Origin: Roseburia faecis
Lineage (GTDB): Bacteria; Bacillota; Clostridia; Lachnospirales; Lachnospiraceae
Assembly: GCF_001406815.1 (NCBI RefSeq)
Contig: NZ_CVRR01000010.1
Span: 19,707-83,706, forward strand
Reading direction: 5' to 3'
Length of the DNA: 64,000 bases
Shown here: in pieces, positions 1 to 11,771 of the stretch
How positions within the stretch are numbered: the stretch's first letter is position 1
Layout: every line of letters starts with the position of its first letter
Notes under the pieces: model-generated
Database searches by the model: none
What the model was told of the DNA's origin: nothing
Seen by the model: only the letters and a program-made list of their open reading frames with translations
Made by a program: the position numbers and the translations under genes

Positions 1-298
1 CCATCGAGCCATGATATTCTTCTCCTTCGGCATCTTCGTTTCCGCTTTTGTCGGTTCCGATAAAGAGATACGTCTGAACCGGATGGGCAAATTTCCAGGT
101 CTTTTTATGTAGCTTGATCGAGACGGTTTTTTCTTGAAATTCTTTCCAGACACGCTGCGTTTCATTTTCTGTGGCTGCCTGCTGGATACGCACGTCGTGC
201 CGATCCATCCCACGGATGATAAAATATACAGCAATGATTACAAGTACGGCAATGATAATTTCTATAACTGCACGCATGGTTTTCTTTTTTTCGCTCAC
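1..298 (-). CDS. LytR-CpsA-Psr (LCP) family protein, N-terminal part
   Basis: Partial gene running off the left edge. A GTG start at 298 follows a GGGAGG ribosome site and overlaps the stop of the upstream phosphatase gene by 4 nt (GTGA), so the two are translationally coupled. The visible ~99 residues show a basic N-terminus, one membrane segment (AVIEIIIAVLVIIAVYFII) and then TYLFIGTDKSGN, which resembles the opening of the LCP catalytic domain (LLLGTD-type motif). LCP enzymes attach glycopolymers to peptidoglycan outside the membrane. Pairing with a CpsB/YwqE phosphatase fits a capsule or exopolysaccharide cluster. The catalytic arginines lie beyond the window, so the family call is probable rather than certain. 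Confidence 0.65.
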   Translation of the reverse strand, partial: MSEKKKTMRAVIEIIIAVLVIIAVYFIIRGMDRHDVRIQQAATENETQRVWKEFQEKTVSIKLHKKTWKFAHPVQTYLFIGTDKSGNEDAEGEEYHGSM

Positions 299-996
299 TG
301 CAGTACCTCCCTGGTCAGGCGATCCGTTTTCTGGAGGAACGCTTCGCCAAATCTCTTTGCTAGCACGATGCGCCCCTCGGCAAGATTTGGATGCCGGGTA
401 TCCATGTTGTGACAATCACTGCCAAGAATAATGGTTGTGGCTTCTTTTGCAAGCTGAAACGCTTTATGCCTCTTTTTCCAGTTCAGAAATACGCCTGCAT
501 TCATCTGCTTGTATAACGGAAGTTCCATGACGGCATCCCAGATTTCTTTTTTCTTCTGGAATTCGTAATAACGCTCAATATGGGCAAGGACAACTTTCAG
601 TTTCTGGTGTCGTACCAGTTTCTCCACATCTGCATAAATGGCAGAATTCCACTGGGCAAACGGCATTTCCAGAAGAAGTGTCTGTGTTCCTTCCACACAA
701 AGCTTCGGGATCATTCCAGCACTTCCGATTCCCTGAAAGTAATAAACTTCCGCTGCCAGATGCAGCTTCTGATCCAGATTTGTCTCTGCCATTTTCGTTT
801 TCAATTTTTCATAGCTGCACTGTCTGCGCAATAAAAATTCTTCCACAGAATCTTTTTGTGCATAAAAATGAGGAGTTGCTACGATTTCATCAACCTGCTG
901 CTCCCTCTGCGCTGCTAACATGTTCAGTGACATTTCTATGTTTCGACTTCCGTCATCTATTCCCGGAAGAATATGTGTATGAAAATCAATCAGCAT
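295..996 (-). CDS. CpsB/YwqE-type PHP-domain tyrosine phosphatase
   Basis: A 233-residue protein that opens with the metal-binding PHP motif DFHTHILPGIDDG and carries further metal ligands (ATPHF near residue 42, LAHIERY near 140, GSDCHN near 195). This is the CpsB/YwqE/CapC family of manganese-dependent protein-tyrosine phosphatases, which dephosphorylate the BY-kinase controlling capsule or exopolysaccharide chain synthesis in the cytoplasm. The length is usual for the family. The stop overlaps the GTG of the downstream LCP-type gene. The cognate BY-kinase is not visible in this window. Confidence 0.88.
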   Translation of the reverse strand: MLIDFHTHILPGIDDGSRNIEMSLNMLAAQREQQVDEIVATPHFYAQKDSVEEFLLRRQCSYEKLKTKMAETNLDQKLHLAAEVYYFQGIGSAGMIPKLCVEGTQTLLLEMPFAQWNSAIYADVEKLVRHQKLKVVLAHIERYYEFQKKKEIWDAVMELPLYKQMNAGVFLNWKKRHKAFQLAKEATTIILGSDCHNMDTRHPNLAEGRIVLAKRFGEAFLQKTDRLTREVLQ

Positions 997-1077
997 TTTT
1001 TATGGCCCATAATTATTTCATAATCATATTTGTTTGTAACAAGAGATATTTTACCTCATATCTTTATCCTTTCACAG

Positions 1078-1171
1078 TACGTTTACACGCGAAAATTGGC
1101 GAATTTCCAAGTTTTTCCGTTTGTAAACGCACAAATACTCAAGTCATAAACGCACCTATATTTTACGTTTG
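1078..1171. promoter_or_regulatory. cluster of CGTTT/AAACG repeats between the divergent phosphatase and XRE genes
   Basis: The 258-bp divergent intergenic region has no gene. It carries TACGTTTACACGC (1078-1090), the perfect inverted repeat CGTTTGTAAACG (1118-1129) followed by CAC, ATAAACGCACC (1146-1156) and TTTTACGTTTG (1161-1171). AAACGCAC occurs twice, 25 bp apart. Such iterated half-sites suggest a repressor-binding region, possibly for the adjacent XRE protein. No convincing -35/-10 pair was identified. Confidence 0.4.
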
Positions 1172-1254
1172 AAAAGTGTTTATTATATTTTAATAACTGA
1201 TACTATCTTTATATAAGAAGATTTGGAATTTTAGGGAATACAGAGGATTACGAA

Positions 1255-1623
1255 ATGAATAAGAAACGGGAACCTTATGATAGAATTGCAGTTGGCGAAC
1301 GGATTCGCCATAAGCGGATACAACTTGGACTCTCACAGGATGAACTGGCGGTGCGGATCAATCGGGCAACAAAATACTGTTCCGATATTGAACGCGGGAT
1401 GTGTGGTATGTCTGTGGAAACCATGCTGGCGATTGCCAAATCGTTAGATATGAATTTAGATTATATGATGTTTGGAGAAATCTCTGAAACAGAGCGGGAA
1501 TGGCAACAAAAAGATGCAATGACACTGATCCACATCATCGAAAAGGCGCCCGCCTCCCAAAGAAATTATGCGATACGCCTTCTCAAACTATTTATTGCTG
1601 CAACCGGGAATTCGCCTACATAG
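1255..1623 (+). CDS. XRE-family helix-turn-helix transcriptional regulator
   Basis: A 122-residue cytoplasmic DNA-binding protein. Residues ~13-68 form a Cro/CI helix-turn-helix (GERIRHKRIQLGLSQDEL, then RATKYCSDIERG as the recognition region). The C-terminal ~50 residues are helical with no recognised ligand domain. It is transcribed away from the capsule-type phosphatase/LCP pair and shares the divergent region containing the CGTTT/AAACG repeats, so it may control that cluster or itself; this is inference from position. Small XRE proteins of this kind are common in Lachnospiraceae and their targets are mostly unknown. Confidence 0.82.
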   Translation: MNKKREPYDRIAVGERIRHKRIQLGLSQDELAVRINRATKYCSDIERGMCGMSVETMLAIAKSLDMNLDYMMFGEISETEREWQQKDAMTLIHIIEKAPASQRNYAIRLLKLFIAATGNSPT

Positions 1624-1722
1624 ACCCGTTCTTTTTCACGACTTCCGGTACACAATATCTCCTCATTTGTATACAAACTTACTACTACGATTGTACCAAA
1701 CTCCGGTGTAAAAGTCCATAAA

Positions 1723-1758
1723 AGAGGGAGGATATTCCCATGAAATACCCTCCCTCTT
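1723..1758. terminator. bidirectional terminator closing the ATP synthase operon
   Basis: Inverted arms AAGAGGGAGG (1723-1732) and CCTCCCTCTT (1749-1758) form a 10-bp stem with A/T tracts on both sides. It lies between the convergent XRE gene and atpC, so it can stop both transcripts. Confidence 0.85.
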
Positions 1759-1772
1759 ATTTCCATTTTCAC

Positions 1773-2177
1773 TTATCGATACTCTGCAAGATTAATACGG
1801 ATCAGAGCCTTATGCAATGCAAATTCCGCGCGCTTTAAATCCAGATTGTCATTTCTGTTGTGAATCCGCTCCTCTGCTCGCTCTCTTGCGGCTTCCGCAC
1901 GCTCCAGATCAATCTCTTCCGGCCATTCTGCCAGTTCTGCCAGAAGTGTTACCTTATCTCCCAGAATCTCGGCAAATCCGGCATGCACTGCTGCCACCTG
2001 TTCTTCATCCCCATGATGGATCGTGACAAGCCCCGGTTCCAGTACCGTTGTAAGTGGAATGTGATCACGATATACACCGATCTCGCCGGATTCCGTATTA
2101 AACTCCAGCAGATCCGCAGTTCCCTTATAAAAAACGCGGTCCGGCGTGATGATTTCTACATCAAATGTCTTTTCCAT
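1773..2177 (-). CDS. atpC: F-type ATP synthase epsilon subunit
   Basis: Central-stalk epsilon subunit of F1, linking the c-ring/gamma rotor to the catalytic sites and able to inhibit ATP hydrolysis. The 134-residue reading has the N-terminal beta-sandwich (FDVEIITPDRVFYKG; GEIGVYRDHIPL) and the two-helix C-terminal domain (residues ~90-134). The start at 2177 was chosen because GGAGGAAACAGAG sits directly before it; an earlier in-frame ATG at 2201 has no such site. Last gene of the operon, immediately after atpD. Confidence 0.95.
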   Translation of the reverse strand: MEKTFDVEIITPDRVFYKGTADLLEFNTESGEIGVYRDHIPLTTVLEPGLVTIHHGDEEQVAAVHAGFAEILGDKVTLLAELAEWPEEIDLERAEAARERAEERIHNRNDNLDLKRAEFALHKALIRINLAEYR

Positions 2178-2204
2178 CTCTGTTTCCTCCAGCCGGCACA
2201 CACA

Positions 2205-3614
<1,410 letters not shown>

Positions 3615-3622
3615 TTATTACG

Positions 3623-4483
3623 TCACTCTATCGCATTTGCTCCCGCAATAATTTCCGTCAATTCCTGTGTGATAGATCCCTGTCTTGCACGGTTATATTT
3701 TAAGGAAAGATCCTCTATCATCTCTTCCGCATTGCTTGTTGCGGAATCCATAGCCTGCATGCGGGCACCGTTTTCACTTGCCACGGCTTCTACCAGTGCC
3801 CCATAAAACAGACTTGTCACATATTTTGGAATAATCTGATTCAGAGCCTCCTGTTCGTTTGGCTCATAATTCATAAGAATTTCTCTGGAAGACTTTTCCT
3901 CCGAAGGTTCACTTACTTCCACCGGAAGCATGCGGATCAGCTGCGCTTCCTGACTAACGGTATTTTTAAAATGCGTATATGCCAGATAGATCTCTCCTAT
4001 TTTCCCTTCCGCGAAATCGTCGAGCACTCTCTTACAGAGTGCTGCGGCATCCGGATATGTCGGATTTTCCATAATTTTCGAGGCATCTACCTCGATGTGA
4101 TATCCTTTTCGCTCCAGTATCTCAATTCCTTTTCTGCCAACTGCATAGATCACGACATCCTCTTTGGCAACATCATCACTTTCTGTGATCAGTTTCACCA
4201 CATTCGCATTATATCCTCCTGCAAGTCCACGATTCGAAGTCAGTACAACGATCGCTTTCTTTTTGGATTCCCCGCTTCTTAAGTATGGATGATCCATATT
4301 GCCGCTGTGTGCTAAAATGGAACTTACCGTCCGGTACATATACTGAAAATAGGGATCTGTCTGTTCTGCCCGCCCTTTGGCTTTCTGGAGTTTTACGGTA
4401 GAAACAAGTTTCATGGCTTTGGTAATCTGCTGTGTGCTCTGGATACTTCCTTTTCGTCTTTTTATATCCCTCATAGACGCCAT
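3623..4483 (-). CDS. atpG: F-type ATP synthase gamma subunit
   Basis: Rotor shaft of F1, 286 residues. The N-terminal helix MASMRDIKRRKGSIQSTQQI and the C-terminal helix NRARQGSITQELTEIIAGA are the two coiled-coil strands that sit inside the alpha-beta ring; the middle is the Rossmann-like domain (VLTSNRGLAGGYN near residue 80). It couples proton- or sodium-driven rotation to ATP synthesis. Standard operon position between atpA and atpD. Confidence 0.97.
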   Translation of the reverse strand: MASMRDIKRRKGSIQSTQQITKAMKLVSTVKLQKAKGRAEQTDPYFQYMYRTVSSILAHSGNMDHPYLRSGESKKKAIVVLTSNRGLAGGYNANVVKLITESDDVAKEDVVIYAVGRKGIEILERKGYHIEVDASKIMENPTYPDAAALCKRVLDDFAEGKIGEIYLAYTHFKNTVSQEAQLIRMLPVEVSEPSEEKSSREILMNYEPNEQEALNQIIPKYVTSLFYGALVEAVASENGARMQAMDSATSNAEEMIEDLSLKYNRARQGSITQELTEIIAGANAIE

Positions 4484-4510
4484 GTGTTATCACCCCCTGT
4501 TATCATACCC

Positions 4511-6569
<2,059 letters not shown>

Positions 6570-6582
<13 letters not shown>

Positions 6583-7097
6583 GTCGATTCACCCATTTCT
6601 TTTAATGTTTCATCCACAAGTGTGCTCTGAATCTCTGCGGTAATGGAAGATGCCACAACTTTCTGTGCCATCAGGGATGCCACAGTGATCATTTCCTGTT
6701 TCATATCATTCATGGCATGCTTCTTTTCCAGAAGTGCCTCCTCCTGTGCATGTTTTACAATGCGTGCAGCTTCTTCCTTTGCCTCATTGACAATGCGGTT
6801 CTGGTTCTTTAACGCCTTTTGTCTGGCATCTGCCAGAATCGTTTCCGCTTCCTTGTCAATTTCTTTTAACTTTGCCTCATACTCCGCTTTCAGCGCTGCT
6901 GCTTTTTCTTTGTCGGCGCTGGCCTCATCCAGTTCCGATGAAATGTGATCCTGACGGTCTTTTAAAAGTTTCCGTGCGGGATTAAACAGCAGATATGACA
7001 TCAGCATATAAAGGAAAAATACTGCAATTGCCAGCAGGGCAGCATCAAAGAGCAGCTGTGGATTTAAATCAAATAAAAATTCCTGTGCAGCTAACAC
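6570..7097 (-). CDS. atpF: F-type ATP synthase b subunit
   Basis: Peripheral-stalk b subunit (175 residues): one membrane segment (residues ~16-36, LLFDAALLAIAVFFLYMLM) followed by a long charged coiled coil rich in Ala, Glu and Lys. The chosen start is GTG at 7097, preceded by GGAGGGG at good spacing. Located between atpE and atpH, overlapping the latter by 13 nt. Confidence 0.95.
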
Positions 7098-7112
7098 TCG
7101 TTTGCCCCTCCT

Positions 7113-7385
<273 letters not shown>

Positions 7386-7406
7386 TTAAATACTTGTTTT
7401 GATACA

Positions 7407-7456
7407 AGGAGCAAATCGCATGAGAGTTCCGCTTACGCGGAAGCGATTTGCGTAGG
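7407..7456 (+). repeat. bulged-hairpin element, copy A (between atpB and atpE)
   Basis: 50-bp element AGGA + 9-bp outer stem GCAAATCGC/GCGATTTGC (7411-7419 with 7443-7451), a one-sided 7-nt bulge ATGAGAG, a 6-bp inner stem TTCCGC/GCGGAA with loop TTAC, then GTAGG. A second copy lies at 42891-42939 with a different outer-stem sequence but intact pairing. Here it lies in the atpB-atpE intercistronic gap; the motif as written reads opposite to atp transcription. Confidence 0.8.
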
Positions 7457-7480
7457 AAATGCATCTTGAGGATGCATTTC
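7456..7480. repeat. perfect 10-bp hairpin at the end of atpB
   Basis: GAAATGCATC (7456-7465), a 5-nt loop and GATGCATTTC (7471-7480) pair perfectly. The arm touches the atpB stop codon (7479-7481) on the minus strand. No U-run follows, so it is more likely an mRNA processing or stability element than a terminator. Confidence 0.75.
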
Positions 7481-8204
7481 AATCTTCTCCACACGCCTGT
7501 GACACATAAGTCATTGTGAGCATACAGAACACATACGTCTGGATTGCTCCGGAAAACAGATCAAAATATACGTGCAGTGCTGCCGGCCATGCCGTTGCAA
7601 TTACCCCAAGCAAACCGTATACCAGTGCCATGATTACGGTTCCTGACAACACATTTGCAAACAGACGCAGCGACAATGAGATCGGTATTGCAATCTCACT
7701 GATAATGTTGATCGGCGCCCAGAGTGGAAGCCATGGCGGAAGCGGTGAACACATACCTGTCCATATTTCTTTCAGACTCTGGTGTTTTGCCTTGTTGAAA
7801 CGGATCATGAAAAATGTGATCAGTGCAAGTGCAAGCGTGGTTCCGTAATCTGCCGTCGGCGGGCGCAGACCAAACAATCCAGATATGTTACTCATCAGTA
7901 TAAAAATAAAAATCGTGCTGATATAGTTGACGAATCTGGGTGCCCACTTTCCCATGGTGGAATCCACCATTCCGTCTAATTTTTCTACAATCAGCTCGAT
8001 TATATTCTGAAAAGTATCCGGTTTTTCGGTGGCATGCTTTAACTTGCGATTGGCAATCACAGCAAAAATAACCATTACTGCCATAACAATCAAAATACAT
8101 GCGTGGCTGTCGGTGATCCAGACTTCCTGACCAAATACTTTTACTTTAAAAATTCCATGAATCATAAAGTCGATATCCGACGCCAGTAAAATCCCCTCAT
8201 TCAT
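7479..8204 (-). CDS. atpB: F-type ATP synthase a subunit
   Basis: Membrane stator subunit (241 residues) that forms the two ion half-channels against the c-ring. Five or more hydrophobic segments are visible. The essential arginine is in the helix ISLSLRLFANVLSG near residue 180, and the C-terminal helix carries the usual polar pattern (FSGAIQTYVFCMLTMTYV). It follows atpI closely and precedes a 111-bp gap with hairpins before atpE. Confidence 0.96.
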   Translation of the reverse strand: MNEGILLASDIDFMIHGIFKVKVFGQEVWITDSHACILIVMAVMVIFAVIANRKLKHATEKPDTFQNIIELIVEKLDGMVDSTMGKWAPRFVNYISTIFIFILMSNISGLFGLRPPTADYGTTLALALITFFMIRFNKAKHQSLKEIWTGMCSPLPPWLPLWAPINIISEIAIPISLSLRLFANVLSGTVIMALVYGLLGVIATAWPAALHVYFDLFSGAIQTYVFCMLTMTYVSQACGED

Positions 8205-8208
8205 ATAA

Positions 8209-8595
8209 TCACCTCCTTCCTTTTACTTTCTCCCATAAAGGCTGAAGATATGCTCCAATTTTTAAACCAAGCAGCCCAAGAAAAGCCGCAATCAGGTTTC
8301 CCCATTGAAAATACCCAAATAACACGAACAAAATCACCACTACTACATAACGAAGAATTGATTTTGTGACAATTCTTCGCGTCGCATGTGCGGTGTCCCC
8401 CATCGTAACAGAATCAAAGATCACAGTTGCAAGATTGATTGCCATCCCCACGGCAATTGCAATGCCAAACCATACCCCGATGGAATATGCAATCCTGTCC
8501 TTTACAAACCATACCCCGATCAGTTCTACAATCACCCCATATAATAAAATTGAGACGACCAGCCCCGGTAATGCTTCGTTAATCCTTTTTAACAT
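8209..8595 (-). CDS. atpI: ATP synthase subunit I
   Basis: A 128-residue membrane protein with about four hydrophobic segments, at the position always taken by atpI, directly upstream of atpB. AtpI proteins act as chaperones for c-ring assembly, notably in sodium ATP synthases, or have roles in magnesium supply. Sequence conservation in this family is low, so the call leans on position, size and hydrophobicity. Its start overlaps the upstream small gene by 17 nt. Confidence 0.82.
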   Translation of the reverse strand: MLKRINEALPGLVVSILLYGVIVELIGVWFVKDRIAYSIGVWFGIAIAVGMAINLATVIFDSVTMGDTAHATRRIVTKSILRYVVVVILFVLFGYFQWGNLIAAFLGLLGLKIGAYLQPLWEKVKGRR

Positions 8596-8827
8596 GGTTT
8601 TCTTTCTTTTCCTCCTGCCTGTATAGTTTCCTTACTGTCTTATAAATATTCGTAAACCCTGCCAAAGCTCCCATAAAGAAAAACGGAATCATTAACCAGT
8701 TAATCCCTGTCAGATTTCCCAGCCACACTCCCAGTATACTGCATAAAAAAATCGGCACCAGCATACTGATTCCAAACTGAAAAATGAATGTTAATGTCTG
8801 TATCACGGATCTGTTGTCTTTTTTCAT
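8579..8827 (-). CDS. AtpZ/AtpI-type small membrane protein
   Basis: An 82-residue protein with two hydrophobic helices separated by GVWLGNLTGINW, matching the AtpZ (ATPase_gene1-like) family found at the head of F-type ATP synthase operons in clostridia. Helix 2 (MIPFFFMGALAGFTNIY) has the Gly-rich face typical of the family. AtpZ together with AtpI has been linked to divalent-cation uptake or to synthase assembly. First gene of the operon, after a sigma-A promoter and a GGAGGAAGG ribosome site. Confidence 0.78.
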   Translation of the reverse strand: MKKDNRSVIQTLTFIFQFGISMLVPIFLCSILGVWLGNLTGINWLMIPFFFMGALAGFTNIYKTVRKLYRQEEKKENHVKKD

Positions 8828-8852
8828 AGCCTTCCTCCGTCCCGATGGATGT

Positions 8853-8882
8853 ATTATACCTCATTATTCGTCGTTTTGTCTA
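8853..8882 (-). promoter_or_regulatory. sigma-A promoter of the ATP synthase operon
   Basis: Minus-strand -10 TATAAT at 8853-8858 and -35 TAGACA at 8877-8882 with an 18-bp spacer, ~30 bp before the first atp gene. Confidence 0.75.
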
Positions 8883-8953
8883 TAAAATTCCATAGTTTTT
8901 AGAATATTTTATCATTTTTACCAATCATTTTCTTTAGCAGCCAGCTAATCCGA

Positions 8954-8983
8954 TTGACAATCCCAGAGCCTATGGACTATAAT
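8954..8983 (+). promoter_or_regulatory. sigma-A promoter of the tsaC-upp cluster
   Basis: Consensus -35 TTGACA (8954-8959) and -10 TATAAT (8978-8983) with an 18-bp spacer, facing tsaC and divergent from the atp promoter. Confidence 0.85.
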
Positions 8984-9011
8984 AGACGGGATATAAAGCG
9001 GAAAGCAAAGT

Positions 9012-10076
9012 GTGAATATGATGAATACAAAAATAGAACGTGTCAATCCCGAACAGATTGACGAAACAATTATGGAAGAGGCCGGACGTCTGATCGCAGA
9101 GGGTGAACTGGTCGCTTTTCCGACAGAAACGGTATACGGTCTTGGCGGAGATGCCCTGCATCCGGAAGCTGCCCGCAAAATCTATGCAGCAAAAGGACGT
9201 CCTTCGGACAACCCCCTGATCGTGCACATTGCGGACTTTTCCGATATGGAACGTGTTGCACGTGAAGTTCCGGAGGCTGCCCGCAAATTGGCCGGTGCTT
9301 TCTGGCCGGGTCCCCTGACGATGATCGTCTGGAAAAGCGATGCCGTTCCGATGGCAACAACCGGAGGAATGGATACTGTCGCTGTACGGATGCCGAATCA
9401 CCCGGTTGCACTTGATCTGATACGCAAAAGCGGATGTCTGATCGCTGCGCCAAGTGCCAACACATCCGGTCGTCCGAGTCCGACAGAAGCTTCTCATGTT
9501 GCAGAGGATTTATCCGGTCGGATTGCCATGATTTTAGATGGCGGCCCGGTCGGTATCGGCATTGAATCTACCATCATTGATCTGACCGAATCAAAACCTA
9601 TGGTACTGCGTCCCGGCTACATTACGCCGCAGATGCTTTCCAAGGTGCTTGGCGAAGAGGTTATCATTGATCCGGGCATTATTGCTGCAGATGACACACG
9701 CAAACCGAAAGCTCCGGGTATGAAATACAAACATTATGCCCCAAAAGCCGATATGGTAATCGTAGACGGATCATCCGCCGCGGTCATCTCCAGAATCAAT
9801 GCTCTGGTACATGAAAAACAGGAGAATGGAAAAAAGGTAGCTGTCATTGCTACGGAAGAAACCCGTTCTTCCTATCATGCAGATGTCATTCTTTCCATGG
9901 GCAGCCGTTCCAACGAAGACGCCATTGCACAGCATCTGTACAAAATTTTGCGTGAGTGTGATGAATTGCATGTAGATGCCATTTATTCAGAAAGCTTTCA
10001 GACCCCTCGCATCGGACAGGCCATTATGAACCGTCTGCTCAAAGCGGCCGGTCATACCGTAATACATTGCGATTAG
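9012..10076 (+). CDS. tsaC: L-threonylcarbamoyladenylate synthase (Sua5/YwlC type)
   Basis: 354 residues: an N-terminal YrdC domain (KRGRP-like AAKGRPSDNPLIVHI, then SANTSGRPSPT) and a C-terminal Sua5 domain (SPGM-like KAPGMKYKHYAPKA near 237). It makes threonylcarbamoyl-AMP from threonine, bicarbonate and ATP for the t6A37 modification of ANN-decoding tRNAs. The start could be GTG at 9012 or ATG at 9018/9021; the ribosome site is weak (GGAAAG), and its spacing favours GTG. The ywlC-ywlE-upp-atp neighbourhood is shared with Bacillus subtilis. Confidence 0.95.
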   Translation: MNMMNTKIERVNPEQIDETIMEEAGRLIAEGELVAFPTETVYGLGGDALHPEAARKIYAAKGRPSDNPLIVHIADFSDMERVAREVPEAARKLAGAFWPGPLTMIVWKSDAVPMATTGGMDTVAVRMPNHPVALDLIRKSGCLIAAPSANTSGRPSPTEASHVAEDLSGRIAMILDGGPVGIGIESTIIDLTESKPMVLRPGYITPQMLSKVLGEEVIIDPGIIAADDTRKPKAPGMKYKHYAPKADMVIVDGSSAAVISRINALVHEKQENGKKVAVIATEETRSSYHADVILSMGSRSNEDAIAQHLYKILRECDELHVDAIYSESFQTPRIGQAIMNRLLKAAGHTVIHCD

Positions 10077-10086
10077 GAGTAATTAT

Positions 10087-10548
10087 ATGGAGTATAACAA
10101 ACTGATTTTTGTTGCCCAGACAGGAACCTGTCGCGAGGCAATGGCAGCCGGTATCATGGGAGATTTTACCTTGCGTCATCCGCTGGAGATCTTATCCCGT
10201 GGACTTGTTGTACAATTTCAGGAACCAATGAATCAAAAAGCCGAAGCTGTCTTAATCAGCAACGGTATCAATATGGAAAATTATGTTTCCCAGCAGCTGA
10301 CGGAAGAAGATCTGACAGAAGATGCTCTTGTCATTACCATGGAAGAAATTCACCGGGAGCGCATTTTAGAGCAGTTTGAAAATGCTGTTCCGGAAAATAT
10401 ACAGGTTCTTACCAAATATGTCGGGGACGAACTGGAAATATTAGATCCATACGGAGGTGCTTTGCCCGCCTACGGATTATGCTATGAAACCCTGCGCAAA
10501 TCAATCAAAAAACTTGTGAAAAAACTTAACGAAGAAGAAGGAGAATAA
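10087..10548 (+). CDS. low-molecular-weight phosphatase-like protein lacking the catalytic Cys
   Basis: 153 residues matching the LMW protein-tyrosine/arginine phosphatase fold (YwlE-like) in length, in the N-terminal P-loop and in the C-terminal Asp loop ([11 protein letters not shown], equivalent to DPYYG). The P-loop reads [13 protein letters not shown] where active enzymes have VCxGNxCRS: Cys15 and Arg16 are kept, but the nucleophilic Cys is replaced by Ala10 and the Asn by Gly13. Phosphatase chemistry is therefore unlikely; a binding or regulatory role is inferred. It sits 10 bp after tsaC and 4 bp before upp, the same place as ywlE in Bacillus. Confidence 0.75.
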   Translation: MEYNKLIFVAQTGTCREAMAAGIMGDFTLRHPLEILSRGLVVQFQEPMNQKAEAVLISNGINMENYVSQQLTEEDLTEDALVITMEEIHRERILEQFENAVPENIQVLTKYVGDELEILDPYGGALPAYGLCYETLRKSIKKLVKKLNEEEGE

Positions 10549-10552
10549 ATTT

Positions 10553-11182
10553 ATGGGAAAAGTAGTCGTTATGGATCACCCGCTGATCCAGCACAAGATC
10601 GGATTAATGAGAAGAACCGAGACCGGCTCTAAGGATTTCCGTACACTTGCAGGCGAAGTTGCAATGTTTGAGTGTTACGAGGCAACCCGTGATCTTGAGT
10701 TACAGGATGTGGAGATCGAAACTCCGATCTGTAAGACGACCGTAAAAGAATTAAAAGGAAAAAAACTGGCAGTGGTACCGATTCTGCGTGCCGGACTTGG
10801 CATGGTAGACGGTATGCTGGAAATGATTCCTGCTGCAAAAGTCGGACATATCGGTCTCTACCGTGATCCTGAGACAGCAAAACCAGTGGAATATTACTGC
10901 AAACTTCCGGCAGACTGTGCCAACCGCGAAGTATTTGTCGTAGATCCGATGTTGGCTACCGGCGGATCAGCCATCGCAGCAATCCAGATGCTGAAAGACA
11001 AGGGTGTAAAAAGCATTCGTTTTATGTGCATCATTGCTGCACCGGAAGGTGTAAAAGCACTTACCGATGCTCACCCGGATGTTGATCTTTACATCGGAGC
11101 ACTTGATGATCATTTAAATGAACATAAATATATTGTTCCGGGTCTGGGAGATGCCGGTGATCGTATCTTTGGAACCAAATAA
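10553..11182 (+). CDS. upp: uracil phosphoribosyltransferase
   Basis: 209 residues, full length. Makes UMP from uracil and PRPP in pyrimidine salvage. The PRPP-binding loop is [15 protein letters not shown] near residue 127; the uracil-binding C-terminal segment [17 protein letters not shown] is complete. It follows the phosphatase-like gene by 4 bp and so is likely co-transcribed from the promoter at 8954. Followed by a hairpin at 11199-11227. Confidence 0.98.
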   Translation: MGKVVVMDHPLIQHKIGLMRRTETGSKDFRTLAGEVAMFECYEATRDLELQDVEIETPICKTTVKELKGKKLAVVPILRAGLGMVDGMLEMIPAAKVGHIGLYRDPETAKPVEYYCKLPADCANREVFVVDPMLATGGSAIAAIQMLKDKGVKSIRFMCIIAAPEGVKALTDAHPDVDLYIGALDDHLNEHKYIVPGLGDAGDRIFGTK

Positions 11183-11198
11183 TCAGATATTACAATAT

Positions 11199-11227
11199 CC
11201 AGGGGGCAAAAGTCAGGATTGACTTAT
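11199..11227 (+). terminator. hairpin after upp
   Basis: GGGGCAAAAGTCA pairs with TGACTTATTGCCCC around a short loop, with one extra base in the descending arm. The following CTCTCGTTATTTT is only a weak U-tract, so some read-through into the dCMP deaminase gene is likely. Confidence 0.5.
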
Positions 11228-11273
11228 TGCCCCTCTCGTTATTTTACAGAAACTGCAAAGGAGGCTAACACAT

Positions 11274-11753
11274 ATGAGCACAAAACGACAGGACTACATC
11301 AGCTGGGACGAATACTTCATGGGCGTTGCCATGCTCTCCGGTATGCGTTCCAAAGATCCAAACACACAGGTTGGAGCCTGTATTGTCAGTGACAAACACA
11401 AAATTCTTTCCATGGGATATAATGGATTTCCAACCGGATGTTCCGATGATGATTTCCCATGGGTACGCGAAGGCGATGACAACAAATACTTTTACTCTAC
11501 CCACAGTGAATTGAATGCCATTCTCAACTACCGGGGCGGAAGCCTGGAAGGATCAACCATATATGTTACGCTCTTTCCATGCAATGAATGTGCCAAAGCC
11601 ATTATCCAGTGTGGTATCCGTGAAGTTGTTTACGACAGTGACAAATACGCTTCTACCCCGGGTGTGATCGCATCCAAAAAAATGCTGCGCGCCGCCGGTG
11701 TGACACTGCGCCATTATGAACACACGAACCGGGAAGTAAAATTGTCATTGTAA
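11274..11753 (+). CDS. dCMP deaminase (ComEB-like)
   Basis: 159 residues of the zinc cytidine/deoxycytidylate deaminase fold. Zinc ligands and catalytic Glu: His77 and Glu79 in THSELNAI, Cys103 and Cys106 in FPCNECAK. It converts dCMP to dUMP, feeding thymidylate synthesis, which suits the neighbouring pyrimidine salvage gene upp. The start is fixed by the strong AAGGAGG site a few bases upstream. The ComEB name comes from the Bacillus competence operon; no competence gene is near. Confidence 0.92.
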   Translation: MSTKRQDYISWDEYFMGVAMLSGMRSKDPNTQVGACIVSDKHKILSMGYNGFPTGCSDDDFPWVREGDDNKYFYSTHSELNAILNYRGGSLEGSTIYVTLFPCNECAKAIIQCGIREVVYDSDKYASTPGVIASKKMLRAAGVTLRHYEHTNREVKLSL

Positions 11754-11771
11754 GAGTTGAAAAAATAAATA

